From: Xenopus tropicalis
Taxonomy: Eukaryota; Chordata; Amphibia; Anura; Pipidae
DNA: 64,000 bases
Assembly: GCF_000004195.4 (NCBI RefSeq)
Contig: NC_030678.2
Coordinates: 152,373,547-152,437,546, forward strand
Direction of reading: 5' to 3'
In this document: positions 46,498-58,880 of the stretch, in pieces
Position numbering within the stretch: the stretch's first letter is position 1
How the letters are laid out: every line of letters begins with the position of its first letter
The notes under the pieces: generated by a model
What the model was told of the DNA's origin: nothing
Seen by the model: the letters and a program-made list of their open reading frames with translations, nothing else
The model's database searches: none
Translations under genes and position numbers: made by a program

Positions 46498-46976
46498 TTA
46501 AAGGAGAAGGAAAGTCATTTTGGCATTTTACTGCCAATAGATTTGCCACATTAGTGCCACCTAGAAAGCTATATTTATTCTGCAGAAAGCTTTATCATAC
46601 CTGAGTAAAGAGCCCTAGAATCTTTCTCTGTTTGTTTAAGATAGCAGCTGCCATTTTAGATTGATCTTCATAGCTTCCTGCTGCAGCTCTAGTCATTGGT
46701 AGCTCAGATTACACATTCCTAAGGGAGGGGGGAGTGAGTTTTATGAATTCTTATAGGAAGGGGAGCAGGAGAGGGGAGAGAGCTGTGCATATTCTGGCAC
46801 CAGGAATAAAGGATTTTTCTGAGAGAGGAAGTCAGACACCAAAGAACATGTTTACAAAAAAGGAGACAAGAAATCCTGTGTTTCTTTTGATAGAGGACTA
46901 TGAGTGCTTATGGCTGTATTTACATAGACCTTTCTGATAAAGCTTACTTAGTTTTTATCCTTTCCTTCTCCTTTAA
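46498..46976. mobile_element. T2-type MITE, TTAAAGGAGAAGGAAAG family, complete
   Basis: Termini TTAAAGGAGAAGGAAAG and CTTTCCTTCTCCTTTAA are perfect inverted repeats ending in TTAA on both sides. It is 479 bp. The clean ends suggest a young copy. Two short open frames inside it are chance. Confidence 0.9.
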
Positions 46977-48154
46977 TGCTCATTTGGGGCAAGAAAATAT
47001 AGTTTTTAGTAAATATCAAATTAGTGATCAGATCTTTGACTACACCATAATTTATTTGGAAAAATGCAGCTGTTTTTGTTGAATTTACTGTGACTTTGCT
47101 AATTCTTTTTTACTAATGCAGTTTTGCTCATCACTACTGATGACGGTATATCCATAAAATGCAGGAAAATGCAGTTCAAACAGTTGAAAACACATGAATT
47201 ACTGACATCTTTAAAACAGCAATATTCTGTTTGATTTAGCTTGGTAAACAGACAGAGAAGTGGAAAAATACATCAAGTAACACCAATTTGTATTAATTTG
47301 TTTAAAAAGGGAATCTAGGCAAAACATTTGTGGTGGATAAATATAGAATTAAATAAACACACATACAAAAAAGTGCTTTTTCTAAAAATCAATAGGTAAT
47401 ACCACTTTGTGGCTCAACATTTATGTTGGAGGGGGATCAACTCAGTGGTCCAAAGTAACGTTTATTTTAAAACCATGCCCCTACCAATGTCACATCAAGC
47501 AGACTTACACTGAGTTTGTATAGCTGTAAAATGCCCAGTTTAACCTTTTTCTAAATATGGTTAAAATTGCAGCCAAAGTCGCACATTTATAAAACACCAA
47601 TGTTTCCTTTAGCGCTGTGCGAATGAAATCAAAGTGAGCAAAACAATAAATAAAAATACTGGTGACGAAAGAGAAGGACAAAGGGCCCTGTTGACAGGAC
47701 GTCACAAACTACATGCAATGAATGGCAGTTGAAAAAATGCTGATTAAGTCCCCGAGGTGCTGATCACAGAAACAGAAATCTAAATATTAAACCTCTAATG
47801 CAGTATTTTATCCCATTCACAATTTAGTACAAGGGGTGGGAGATTTATTTGTCTTCTCACAATTCAATTGCAAAAAATAAAACAACTTAAATGCTGTAGA
47901 TACACCAACCATTGACTCACTGGGTTTTACCTGGTAAATTCTTTCTCAAGACCTTTTTTGATTGAATAATCTTGAAATTCAAGTTTTAATATATAGGCCT
48001 TGGGTTAATATTTTTGGAAACCATCTGGCCAATAGTGAATATATTTATACAGACCAACAATGTCATAAACAGTAACAAAACGAGGATGAGACTGGCAATA
48101 TAGTCTAAATATAACTGGAGAGGCTACAAGTCTGTAAACCTGCCTTATCATAAG

Positions 48155-48587
48155 TTAAAGGAGCAGTTCATCTTTAAACTATAAGTACAGGTATAGGACC
48201 CATTATCCAGAATGCTAGGGACCAAGGGTATTACGGATAAGGGATCTTTCCGTAATTTGGATCTCCATACCTTAAGTCTACTAAAAAAATCAATAAAACA
48301 TTAATTAAACCCAATAGGATTGTTTTGCCTCCAATAAGGGGTAATTATATCTAGTTGGGATCAATTACAAGGTACTGTTTTATTTCTACATAGAAATAAA
48401 TAAAATTCTGAATTATTTGATTAAAATGGAGTCTATGGGAGATGTAATTCTGAGCTTTCCGGATAACGGGTCTGATACCTGTATTATGGAGACAGTGATA
48501 TTCTGAGGCAATTTACAATTGGGAATCATTTTTGTTTGTTTTCATTATTTCGTTTTTTGTTCAGCAGCTCTCCAGTTTGGACGTTCA
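48155..48587. mobile_element. T2-type MITE (TTCACC family) split by a second MITE
   Basis: The left part, TTAAAGGAGCAGTTCATC to 48187, continues at 48484 with GGAGACAGTGATATTCTGAG and GTTCAGCAGCTCTCCAGTTT. The gap is exactly the CAGGTATRGG-family element at 48186-48483. The right terminus is lost around 48587. Confidence 0.85.
48186..48483. mobile_element. MITE, CAGGTATRGG/TA family, nested in a T2 element
   Basis: CAGGTATAGGACCC to GGGTCTGATACCTG, flanked by TA on each side. Comparison with the uninterrupted T2 copy at 21489 shows the host site had one TA, so the duplication is the dinucleotide TA. It is 294 bp between the TAs. Confidence 0.9.
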
Positions 48588-48599
48588 GGCACACAGCGC

Positions 48600-49010
48600 T
48601 CCTAAAGACAATGAGACGTGCCTTATTCCATGAACTGATTAGGCCTGTAAATCATGGCCTTCACACAGAGATGATTATGGTATCACCCTTACACTAAATG
48701 GGAAAGGAGCATTGAGATTATTTCCACCAGAAAGCAATTATGCCAAGGCCCAGCGTTGCCATTCATCATGGCTGAAAGATGACACTCACGGCTAGCCAAG
48801 GGAGACCGCTCTTCACATGCCTCCTTGCAGATCAATACGTAGCACATTTCCTCAAGCAAGAAGTAATTATAAAGCAACAAACTTGACAATCAATAACCAG
48901 TCAAACCAACTCTGGTTCTGTGGTGCAGGCATGAGGGGAAGGCACTTTGTCAGCTGTCAGTGACTCAAGCTAACTGGCTCGGTGCTAGAGGCAGGGCACA
49001 CTCCGCTTGG
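48600..49010. other. Candidate conserved non-coding block
   Basis: Repeat-free, non-coding, with words such as GAACTGATTAGGCCTGTAAA and AAGTAATTATAAAGC. Texture suggests constraint; unproven. Confidence 0.25.
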
Positions 49011-49377
49011 GCTGCATTCATTGTAATGTTAATATACAGACACAAACAGTAAGATGCACACAATAGTCAGAGCACCCAGCTCTTTGTAAACACACTCATT
49101 TATATTGCCACATAGGATTTATCATGCAATCTCATCGAATATGACTGGACATGAATAAGAGTGTGTTAATTCATACTGAATCATATCTGATGAGATTACG
49201 TGATAAATTCAAATATTAAAAAGAAACAAAACATGCTAGACTAGATACATAAAGAAAGGACAAATTTAATAAATACTCCTAACAACAACTGGTCTGCTAG
49301 GTAAGGGTTATGGCAGCTGTCAGAAATGCCCCACATTGCTGCCTCTTCATATTCAAAAGAATGGAAAACGATCTGCC

Positions 49378-49379
49378 TA

Positions 49380-49413
<34 letters not shown>

Positions 49414-49419
49414 TTTTTA
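49378..49419. repeat. (TA)n followed by poly(T)
   Basis: About nine TA units run directly into about 22 T. Confidence 0.9.
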
Positions 49420-49565
49420 AGTGGTATGCACTAAATTTACCCTTTAAATGCGCTAATAAACCAAGCTGATCTTGAGTGCAATGACTGACTCACTGCATTT
49501 CCCATATATAAATGTGGAGTTTGTCTGTATTACTAGGAATTAGGACAGTTTTAATAGACAGATAT

Positions 49566-49773
49566 AAGAGTTATACTTTTCAAATGTGTACATATTTTGC
49601 TTCTTTTCACTACCTGATACACATAGCTAATATAATTTCCGTGAACAATTGTACTTACTTAAACCTAAGAACCGATAATGTACCACTACAATGATTGTGC
49701 AATGTCTTAACTTGTTTATTTTGAAAATAAAAATATAGTTCTAAAAAAAAAAAAAAAAGAGTTATACTTTTCA
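49566..49773 (+). mobile_element. 5'-truncated retroposed tail with 17-bp target duplication
   Basis: AAGAGTTATACTTTTCA is repeated exactly at 49566-49582 and 49757-49773. Between them lie about 170 bp ending TTATTTTGAAAATAAAAATA, with an AATAAA at 49726 and a poly(A) run from 49743. Long duplication, poly(A) and 5' truncation are the marks of LINE-mediated insertion. The tail looks like the 3' end of an L1-type LINE, but a gene-derived retrocopy is possible. Confidence 0.85.
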
Positions 49774-52181
49774 GTAAGATTATTGACAGTTGGCTTATAA
49801 AGCGCAGGTAGCATTGCTTAATATAGAAAGCCTGCTTGTGGATCAGACCCAGGCATCAGTATTGATAATGACTGACCCGCAGTTGCACTGTATAGGTCTT
49901 GTATTTACTTTGCTTTGTGTCCATTCAAAATCACCATAGCAACAGAGAAATTGCCCCTAAATTACTGATAATTCAGGTAACGCAGCTACAAATTAAGCTT
50001 TAAACTTTCCACCTGGAAGATTAATTAATTCCAAAAAATGGCTATGAGATGGGGCCACTGTTGATTGTTGGCACCTGTGCTTCATATATTGGACCTTTTG
50101 CTTTGTGGCTTGCCTGATACACGGCCAGGGAGGTATCCTGAAGATTCTGGACTTTATTTTAAAATTGTTTTGTTTTCCAGATCTCTCTAATTTTAATTCG
50201 AGGTTGCTTTGCATTACAAACCAGTGACAATTCTTGATGGCACACTGCAGCCCTTAATTTGATTCCAGGCTACACCTTTTCATTATTCTGTGTTCTGGTC
50301 CTATTGCACGCGAATGTCCTTGTGTTATTGTTCTTCTGTTCCAAATCCTATTCATTTGTATCTGTTTTGGTCTCTGTTGTGGTTCTGGGTTCTGGTTCCT
50401 GATGCCTGGAAAGGCTGACTTTGTTGACCTTTGTTGACCACACCTGGCCAACAGACTGATGGGGACCAACTGTGATGATCAAATTGTTAGTCCAACAGGT
50501 TGCTAGTGTTGGATAGGGCAGTGCTAATACGGTTCAGTAGGCAGTACTACTGGGTGTTTTTCTCTCCACTACCCACTTTGTCTCAGGGTGGTCTTACCTG
50601 CTGGGCTATTAACGGTACAGTGTTCTGACTGTAATGAGAGCACTTCTGTAAGCCCTGCTTGTACTTGCCCTTTACTAATTGCCAGCCTTATGCTTAACTT
50701 GGACTCCCTGCTCTCTGCCTTTGTGGATGGCCATGAAACCCCACACTATAAGACCTTGCAACAACAGAATAAAGGATGGTTGTCAGTACTGGATTCCATG
50801 AGCACCATCTGGGTCTCGGTACCTTCATGCTAACTACACTATAACAATATATTTCAGCAGGTATTTTTCAAATCCCCTAAAATCAAATAAAGCAATTATT
50901 TTCCCTTGAGGCACAACCTGTCAATCTCTAAAATATTTTCCCAAGATCTCTGTAATGTAAAAACTGCTACCCAAGTGTCCAAATGAGCCAAAGAGACAAG
51001 AGAGAAAAAGAGAGAAAACAGGTTGTATGTGTTACTCAATGACAGCAAAGCCAAGCTCTTATAAACCAATTCAGCAGGTCAGTAAAGGTTAAAGTGCAAA
51101 AAAAAAAAAAATCACTATATCAGTGGCAAAAAACTGACATCCAATTTTCAGGGTGATTTATCATTGGAAAAGTAAAATGGATAGGCAGGCATTATAGGGC
51201 TACATGCAACATGAGAAAGCTGTTACACCGCCTTGCTTTGTTGATTTAGCCACCAGGATCAATACAAACCTATACTGTTTCAATTTTAGAAATATTGATT
51301 TTCCAATATAACTAGGGCAGGGGCATTTATCTTCAGGTATAATGATATGGAACGCACATATTTCATAAAAGCCACTTTATTTTTTATTTACTGTGTTTTT
51401 GACATAATAGCAAATACTTATTTGCCGCTTGTTTAATTTAATATTTCAACAACGGATTGAAGACCCAGCAAGCTAAATACATTCAGGTGTTTTGGGGCAC
51501 GAGGGAAAATGAAGAAGAAAGGAAATCAGATTATGTCTGTGTGTCACTGTTCACTTGGATCTCAGGTTCATATTATGCAGACCAAGTGCATTGTGGGTAT
51601 AAACACAATTATACATGAGGGGGGAAGATATTCGCTTACCATGAATGTGCAGTTTATTTAGGAACAGGGTGAATAAACATCATGGAATGACACATGGGTA
51701 GGATAAAGATATGGTTCATTTAGCTGGGCATACATATAAAGATTCATCCATTTGGTAAGGGTAGGGTAGCATTAAAAAAGGCTAAAATTGGTTTTGGTAA
51801 AAAAAAAATTTTGACAAAAGACAATGAATTTCCCCCTCTACAATTAAAAAATGGTTCTGATTATATAAGACCAAAAGTAACCCCCCCCCCCATCAACCTT
51901 ATCTAATGCACTTCCACTCATCTGCCAATCTGATCAGTGTGTGCGTATAGGCTATAAGCCATGCAAGGGAGAGTTCACTCAAACTCCTGCTCAGCTATAA
52001 TGCCAGATTTTGCAGTAAGTATCTGGCAGAAGGTTGAAGGCTACAGACAATTTTTGGGAAGAAAAAAATGTTTTTAATCAATGACAATAATTTAGAATAA
52101 TTATAGAAAGGAAATTAAGCACCTCCTTTAACAAGCTTTTTTTTTTTTTTTTTTACTTTGCTAAAAAGTAAAGCAATGAAC

Positions 52182-52445
52182 TACAGGTATGGGGCTATTA
52201 AAAGAAACCCATTATCCAGAAAGATCAGAAATATGGGTAGGCCATCTCCCATAGACTCTATTGATATAATACAATCATTTTTTTATGATTCCCATTTTCT
52301 CTGTAATAATAAAACAGTACCCTGTACTTGATGGTAACTAAGCTGCATGGATCCATATTGGTGGCAAAACAATCCTAATGTTTTTTTTTCATAGACTTAA
52401 TGTTAGGAGATCCAAATTACAGAAAGTTCCCTTATCCAGAATATC
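52182..52445. mobile_element. MITE, CAGGTATRGG/TA family, decayed
   Basis: TACAGGTATGGGGCTATT at the left; GGCCATCTCCCATAGACTC and ATAATAAAACAGTACC inside; right end decayed around CCCTTATCCAGAAT. It is preceded by a T-run of about 19. Confidence 0.65.
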
Positions 52446-52794
52446 AGTGAATTAAAATGATATGGCAGCTCAGGAACCTGTTCTTTATGCATCAGAATAT
52501 AAATCTGCCCACAAAATGTTAACACACACCTGACTCTAACCCGCAAAATGTTGCCTTTGTAGGACCTGCTGCTAACCCGTACCCATGTCTTTCTGCTCTG
52601 TACTCCTTTACTCTACTTCTGCACAGGTCTTAGGTTCCAAGACAGAGAATATTCAGTCAGGAGCAGAGGTAGAGTGTATCTCCCCAGTCTGACCCGCAAC
52701 CCATAACTGCAATGGTTGCCCAAATGTCAACCCAAACCCTCCTGCCATAAAGGTAAACTTGCAGGTCCCAGGGGTTACGGGTCAACTGGCACAT

Positions 52795-52968
52795 CACTAC
52801 CACTCAGGGCACGCTGAACATGTGCAGTGCCACTGTCACAGAAAAAATGGCTAAACAGGATCCACAGTGGCCTTGATTATTCCTGTTATAGGGCTGCTGA
52901 ACCGCTTTCTGGTACAGTATTTACAGTATTTCTAGCTGTATACTTTGTAGGCTTCAGTTCTCCTTTCA
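52795..52968. mobile_element. T2-like MITE fragment (GAACATGTGCAGTG family)
   Basis: It aligns with 23850-24070 through GAACATGTGCAGTGCCACTG and GGCTTCAGTTCTCCTTTCA. The terminal TTAA has decayed. Confidence 0.45.
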
Positions 52969-52988
52969 CTACCAATCAGTAGTGTCAG

Positions 52989-53157
52989 ATATCAGTACAA
53001 TACCTAGAGCAGATACTGCCCACGGGCAATGAACAAGAGTAACTCCCACTCTGAGGCTCTTTTCTCTCTTATTCAGTGTTACAAGTAGAGTGGGAGAGTG
53101 GATTATTCTTGTTCATTGCCTGTGGGCAGTATTCTGCTCTAGGAATTGTCCTGATAC
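52989..53157. mobile_element. Fold-back MITE with arms of about 65 bp
   Basis: CCTAGAGCAGATACTGCCCA with GGCAATGAACAAG on the left pairs with CTTGTTCATTGCC and TGGGCAGTATTCTGCTCTAG on the right, around a loop of about 30 bp. Outer ends ATCAGTACAAT and ATTGTCCTGAT also pair. Confidence 0.75.
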
Positions 53158-54097
53158 CTGAGAACAGAGTTGATAGGCAGTTAATGGAGCAGCAAACTAA
53201 AGTAGAGCTGTGGTGGATTTATTACGTGCAAAATTATGTATCACATTCACCAAATTCAAATTTAAGGATATCCGTTCTATCACAGGCCTCATGGACATAA
53301 TGCAGATAGATATGGAAGGTTACTTCTTATTTTTTATTAGTTTTGCGAGTAAGAGACGCGTGTGTTACAAACATGGTAGGTCGCCTGTGTGAGCTGCAAG
53401 CAGTGAAGAAGTTAAAATGAACATTAACCTTTGCTGCCATGCATCACTGAAAGCATTTCTATGGCATTTATAAAGGTTAATCTAATTTCTGCAGTTTAGG
53501 GGATCAATATGAAACAGAGAGCTGAATTAGATTTAAAAGACATGAATCCCTGTTAAACTCAAAGAGAAAAGCAGATGAGTAAAGCCCACCCAAACCTCTG
53601 CAAATTACAAGAAAAACCTCTCCCACGTGCTCTGGATTAGTCTTGGAAAGCGCCAATTCCCAGCTTCTACATTTGGAATCGCAGGTAACATGCAGTGGAC
53701 ACTATTTATTATATATCTTATAAGTAATATCATTTGTATTAATGTATATTATACAGAATTGGAAACCTTCCCTGGATTTAAAGAGATGAGAGTCTCGCCT
53801 GCCCTGGTGTGGAGAAACTGCCCAGTCCGAGTGTAGCCTACATTTACTGATTTTGTTTTATACCAGCGAAACATAATTAACTACCAAAATCCCTGAAACT
53901 ATTTGAATTAAAAATGCATATTTTTTCATTAATTCTGGTTTGTTGGCCAAGGGAGCCGGTTGCATTAAGGCTTACCTGCCCACACTAAGAGGCTGCTTCT
54001 TTGGGCCAAGCTTTCCTCCTCCTCCAACTCACCTGAGGCCACTGTTACTAGTGTATTGCTCCAGAGTAGGCTATCCTGGCATAGAATTTACACAGCA

Positions 54098-54533
54098 CAT
54101 GTATAGGATTCCTTTATCAAGAATGCTTGAGACCTGGGGTTTTCCAGGTAAAGGGTCTTTTTGTAATTTGGATCTCCATACTTTAACTCTACTAAATCAT
54201 TTAAACATGAAATAAACCCAGTAGGACTATTTTGGCACCAATATGGATTCATGCAGCATAGTTACTTACCATCAAGTACAAGGTACTGTTTTATTATTAC
54301 AGAGAAAAGGGAATCATTTAACCATTAAATATACCCAATAGGGCTGTTCTGCCCCCAATAAGGGGTAATTATATCTTAGTTGGGATCAAGTACAGGTACT
54401 GTTTTATTATTACAGAGAAAAGGGAAATCAATTTTAAACAATTGAAATGGAATGGGGACATATGGGAGCCGGTCACAATGTAATGTGGAGCTTTCTGGAT
54501 AAAAGGTTTCCAGATAATGGATTCTATACATGC
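54098..54533. mobile_element. Composite CAGGTATRGG/TA-family MITE
   Basis: One left end (TGTATAGGATTCC) and one right end (GGATTCTATACATG) enclose two tandem copies of the internal segment; AAGGTACTGTTTTATTATTA-type blocks occur near 54280 and 54398. This is most simply two overlapping elements recombined, or an internal duplication. Confidence 0.65.
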
Positions 54534-54594
54534 ATCACAGCGAGACTAGCTGATCAGATATTCTGGACACTAATTTCACTGCGAGAATTTAATA

Positions 54595-54706
54595 ATTTTT
54601 GAAAAATGTGAATTATTTCATTATAATGAAGTCTATGGTGGATGGCCTTCCAGAAATTTGGAGCTGTCTAGATAATAGGGTTCCGGAGAAAGGATCCTAT
54701 ACCTGT
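54595..54706. mobile_element. 3' half of a CAGGTATRGG/TA-family MITE
   Basis: It holds ATTATAATGAAGTCTATGG and ends AGGATCCTATACCTGTA, a good right terminus. It has no left half. Confidence 0.7.
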
Positions 54707-56021
54707 ATAATAAAGCCTGCAGTTTACATAGTACTGTATGGTATCCTAGCATGAAATGAATATAATACTGAAGTGTAGGGAAGCCTGGTATGGAATTTAC
54801 ACAGTACTACAGACTAGAGGAAGCTGTTCTACAAGGGACTACATTATTCCATGTAGCACATACAATTTAATACAAATATTACACATGCTATTTAACCTAA
54901 TTCGTCACCCTGATGCACTCTTTTTCCAATGGCTGTTTTTCTGGGAAGATGAATGATATACTCACTGCTACACGAGGGCAACTGGAGGCGCTGCCACAAG
55001 ATCCCGCCACTCAAACTCTGTCAGTGATAAGTTGCTACTATTACTTTTCTAATCAACCAATCATACTGAGCCACCTGGGACAATTATCCTTTCCCAGCAC
55101 ACTTGTGACAGCCCCAAGTGCCCCGATGAAAATACAGTGTGCAAACCAGTAAAACTGCGGCAGGACTAATAACCAACCAACAAACATTATATTTACCGCA
55201 AACCAATAAAGACAAAGACATCTTAAAGCTGCCGGTAACATTAAATAGAGGTCAGGGTTCCTCTCAGTCCTCACTATGATAAATGGCTGGGAGTCAGGCT
55301 CTTTGCCACAAACAAAAACATCTCATTCTGTTTTTTCAGCTTTTTTTCCCATAAGGTATTCCAGCAGCCACGTAAAACTGCCTTTAGTCTAATATTTCAT
55401 TTGCTCCCTATAGCAGTAGCTAAAATACTACCCTGAACAAGCTTAAAATAACGGACCATAAATTAGCAGCACCAGGGCAGCCATTACTCATGTGCGCAGC
55501 CCATTGTTTCCTTCTGGTGCATTTGCTACAGGTGCACAACAGCAAGAGAAACTGAGCCATCTCCATCATAGAGGATCCAGTCATACGGCACTGTCACTAA
55601 CTGGCACACACACATGAACTCTGCTCTGCACTCACGTCTCTATATTCCTTCCAAAGGTAACGGCCTGTCTGTGCCAGAAGCACTGCAAATATCTCCTTGG
55701 CAGGACCAGGGTTATATAACGCCAGGCTGTCTGAGGACACAAACCAGAAACTCTTTTAGAATTTATGAAGAAGAAAACCTATTTGTGCTGCAGCATCTGA
55801 AATACAAAGTTGTTTCATTGGAGTAACCTGAGGGGGTAAATTAAAAAAACAATAACATGATGTGGTAAAAAAATGTTTTTTAAAGTTTTTATCTGTCCAA
55901 CCAGCACCAACAACCTATTTCTTGCAACAAACATTGCACTTTATATGAGAAAGGTTTTCATTCTACCGTTCCGCAGAGACCTATAAATGGCAATTGACAG
56001 AATGAATACTTCCCCAGCAGA

Positions 56022-56473
56022 TTAGTTTATATCATATTAAGTGGCCTATTAAAGAATTTTACCAAACTGGAATATATATATCAGTAAATATTGCCCTTTT
56101 ACATCCTTTCCCTTGAGCCGCCATTTAGTGATGGGCTGTGTGCTCCCTCAGAGATCAGCTGACAGGAAATAATGCAGCTCTAACTGGAACAGAACTCTGT
56201 CCATTCATTGGTTGATGGAGCCTAGCATGTATGGGGGCCTTGGCTTGTTTGTGTGCACTGTGAATTCTATGATTCCAAGAGGGGGCCCTTAATTCTTAAA
56301 ATGGCAATTTTCTTTTAAGGAGTGCCCAATAGAACATACTACTAAAAAATTTTATTTTTCTATTTTTATGAAAATGGTTTATATAGATGAAGCTGGGTTT
56401 TACATATGAGCTTGTTTATGCAATATATTTTTACAGAGATCTAGATGGTTCAGGGTATTCAGTTTTCCTTTAA
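56022..56473. mobile_element. T2-type MITE, TTAAAGGAAAACTATAC family, 5'-truncated
   Basis: CTTGAGCCGCCATTTAGTGA and GATGGGCTGTGTGCTCCCTC match 35381. The right end CAGTTTTCCTTTAA is intact, while the left terminus is missing. About 100 bp beyond the right end also match the flank of the 35381 copy. Confidence 0.75.
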
Positions 56474-56721
56474 AAGCACAATTTCATGATCTCTGATAAA
56501 TACTTAGATTTATAAGCTATTAATGCAATATCACACAAACTGAAATTTTCCACCTATAAAATCAGCATTATACAATCTATTTCCAGTTGCTCATTAAAGC
56601 TATATTATTACTATGAAGTGCTGTGAACTGGAAACATAGAAAACTTTATTGCGGCAGAGATGCCTGGGCCACAAACGTTAGGAAACACACAATTTGCAGC
56701 AGAGAAGGGTACCAGTACATT

Positions 56722-56723
56722 AC

Positions 56724-56773
<50 letters not shown>

Positions 56774-56775
56774 AT
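56722..56775. repeat. (TA)n/(TG)n microsatellite
   Basis: GTGTGTATATATA repeats of about 54 bp ending TGTGTGTGTATAA. Confidence 0.9.
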
Positions 56776-58209
56776 AAACAAACCCTTGTATAAAAAAAAT
56801 CTTATTTCTTTATCAGAACTCTCTTCTTCAAATAAAGAACCAAGGACACAGAAGGATTATAGAATTCCGTACTGTTCCATACTGAAATTGGGAATCTGTA
56901 ACGGATCAATTTGATGCAAACAAATGCCAATCACCTGCAAAATTATTCTCTGGCTATATAATGTTTTTTTTTTATTTTATTTTATTTTAATTAATGGGAA
57001 ATCATACCCGAGGCTGTTTGGTTTCTAGCACTACTGACAAATTAGTGTTGCAAACACAGATAGACTACTGACTAGAACCTTTTCAATTTACTCTTCAGAT
57101 ATGATCATCTGGATTACATTACTTGTGTGTTTTGTGAAATTTGATTTTTTCAGTGTAATTCGTCACAGAATCCACAAACCTTAAGAAGAATGTTTCTTGC
57201 TGTTTAGTAGTTTCAAAACAGATGCTCGTTACAACTCTGCAAAGAAATGCTTGTGTGTGCATTTATACTCCTCCTATAGATAGGGGCACCCAAGCAACCC
57301 AGGTGGTACAGGGCACATAGCAAAGGACAGCGCTTCCTACAGGATGAGGCTACATACTACACTGCAGTTACACCACCTGCCAAATTTATACCACTATTTA
57401 AATGTGCACATGCGCAGCTTGCATAGTAATCCTACAGCATTATTAGCTCATTATAGGGGACCAGCCCTCTGCTCCTACCAAGTAATATTGTAAACCCCCT
57501 TATACGGCTTCAAAAACAACACAGATAAGGAAACAGAGCTGTTCAGCATTAACATTAACTCCCATGGGTACCGAGCCTCAGGGTAGACTTAAATCAGTTA
57601 ACACTTGTGTTACTAGGCGGTGGAATATAAAAATATAAAGCGCCTGGCCTGCCCAGCCGCTTCCCTCGCCCATTACATATTTGCCCCCGCACAGGGGAAC
57701 AAGCGTGCAAATGTGCAGTGAAGGTGCGGTGGGAAGGAAACGCACATACAATTACTTCAAACTAGGGAAGAAGCACCAGTAAGCCGGCTGTGGGGGACAA
57801 GGGCGCGGAGTAGGTGTAAGTACGTGCCTAGTGCCCCCCCCCCCCCCCCAGTATTGTGCCCTAGGCCTCTTCTGCTTACCCCTAGTTCCAACCCTGGATA
57901 GATACATCTTGCACTAAGCTACAGAAATAAATAATACTGTTTGAAATACCAAGAATTTCTCAACCTAACATTTTTTTTCCAGCTGCAAACACACACATGC
58001 TGTGAGTCGCTGGCAGATTTCTCCCGCTCTGACTGGCTGATCCCAGCAATCTGTAGTGCACTGCTGCCAAACAGCGTGCTTTTTAGCAGGAATAAGTTAG
58101 GCTGAGGAAGCACAATCAAACCATATTCCTACTATTTATTTGAAATTCAGTGTATGACAGTGGCATTTCCACATTATCAGTTTTAGCTTTTGTCCTTATC
58201 TCTACCATG

Positions 58210-58420
58210 AGGACCTGTCACCTAAGCATAAAAAGATGCATAATAAAAGTCCTTTTCAAATTAAACATGAAACCCAAATTCCTTTTTTTATTTACACATC
58301 CATACAAATTATAAAGGCTTGGATTTAAAAATCCAAGCTGTAAATCATATATTGCCTGTCCCCGTTTCCATTCAACACTTCCTAAATATCACTGCACATA
58401 TACAATGTAGAGTGTATTAA
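58210..58420. mobile_element. Partial MITE, GGACCTGTCACC family (inverted relative to 30069)
   Basis: GGACCTGTCACCTAAGC, AAGTCCTTTTCAAATTAAAC and ATGAAACCCAAATTCC are complements of the right half of the copy at 30069. The far terminus is absent. Confidence 0.55.
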
Positions 58421-58713
58421 GTATTTTTAGTATGTCCTTTAGAGTTATCCATATCCAGCTTTGACTGTCAATGGAATGTTAGGGGTAAAAGCTGGAGGGC
58501 TGTTAGTTAATTTATGTAATCCCATTGCCCCCAGACAGGAACTCCTGACCTCCACTGTTGCACTCCCACTTTTATATAGTATAAGTCCACTATTTTGTAT
58601 GCTATTTTGTATGGTCTATTCCCAACACTCCATTATTAAAGTATGGCTTTCAATAAAGTCCTGGAATAAAAGACCTTGTGCTTGTGCACTGATTCGATGG
58701 GAAATATTCTTAC

Positions 58714-58880
58714 CTTTGAGATATGGCACCCCATGCTCCATGTTTGTTGGTGAGAATATTAACGATCTTCTGCTTTAGCTGATTGGCTGTGACATGATCT
58801 CTGTGTTTGGCAGCGCTGATTAGATGGTCACACATCTTCTCTTCTTCCCTTCGGTCGGCAGCATACTGAGCACACTGGGA
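58714..58880 (-). CDS. nbea: Neurobeachin exon: DUF1088 region
   Basis: This 167-nt exon encodes [34 protein letters not shown] and [21 protein letters not shown], part of the charged helical DUF1088 region of neurobeachins. It starts in phase 0 directly after HAEFE and ends with two bases of the serine codon completed at 35146. The donor is AAAG|GTAAGA; the acceptor is TTTTAAG|TCCC. A second AG six bases downstream (TCCCAG|TG) could act as an alternative acceptor and would drop two residues, Ser-Gln. The chosen acceptor keeps the HAEFE-SQCAQY join known in vertebrate NBEA. Confidence 0.94.

Larger units (their letters stand above)
35147..58713 (-). other. nbea: nbea intron (23.6 kb, the longest here)
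   Basis: It contains most of the mobile elements listed between 35381 and 58420, a LINE remnant near 40350-41330, the retroposed tail at 49583, and candidate conserved blocks at 37770, 41930 and 48600. Stretches 39320-40340, 41640-41920, 42330-43010, 44830-45660, 46980-48150, 50830-52130, 53170-54090, 54720-56020 and 56780-58200 hold no gene I can support. 50240-50830 has the texture of a decayed retroelement that I cannot place. C-tracts lie at 38542, 51881 and 57834. Confidence 0.85.
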
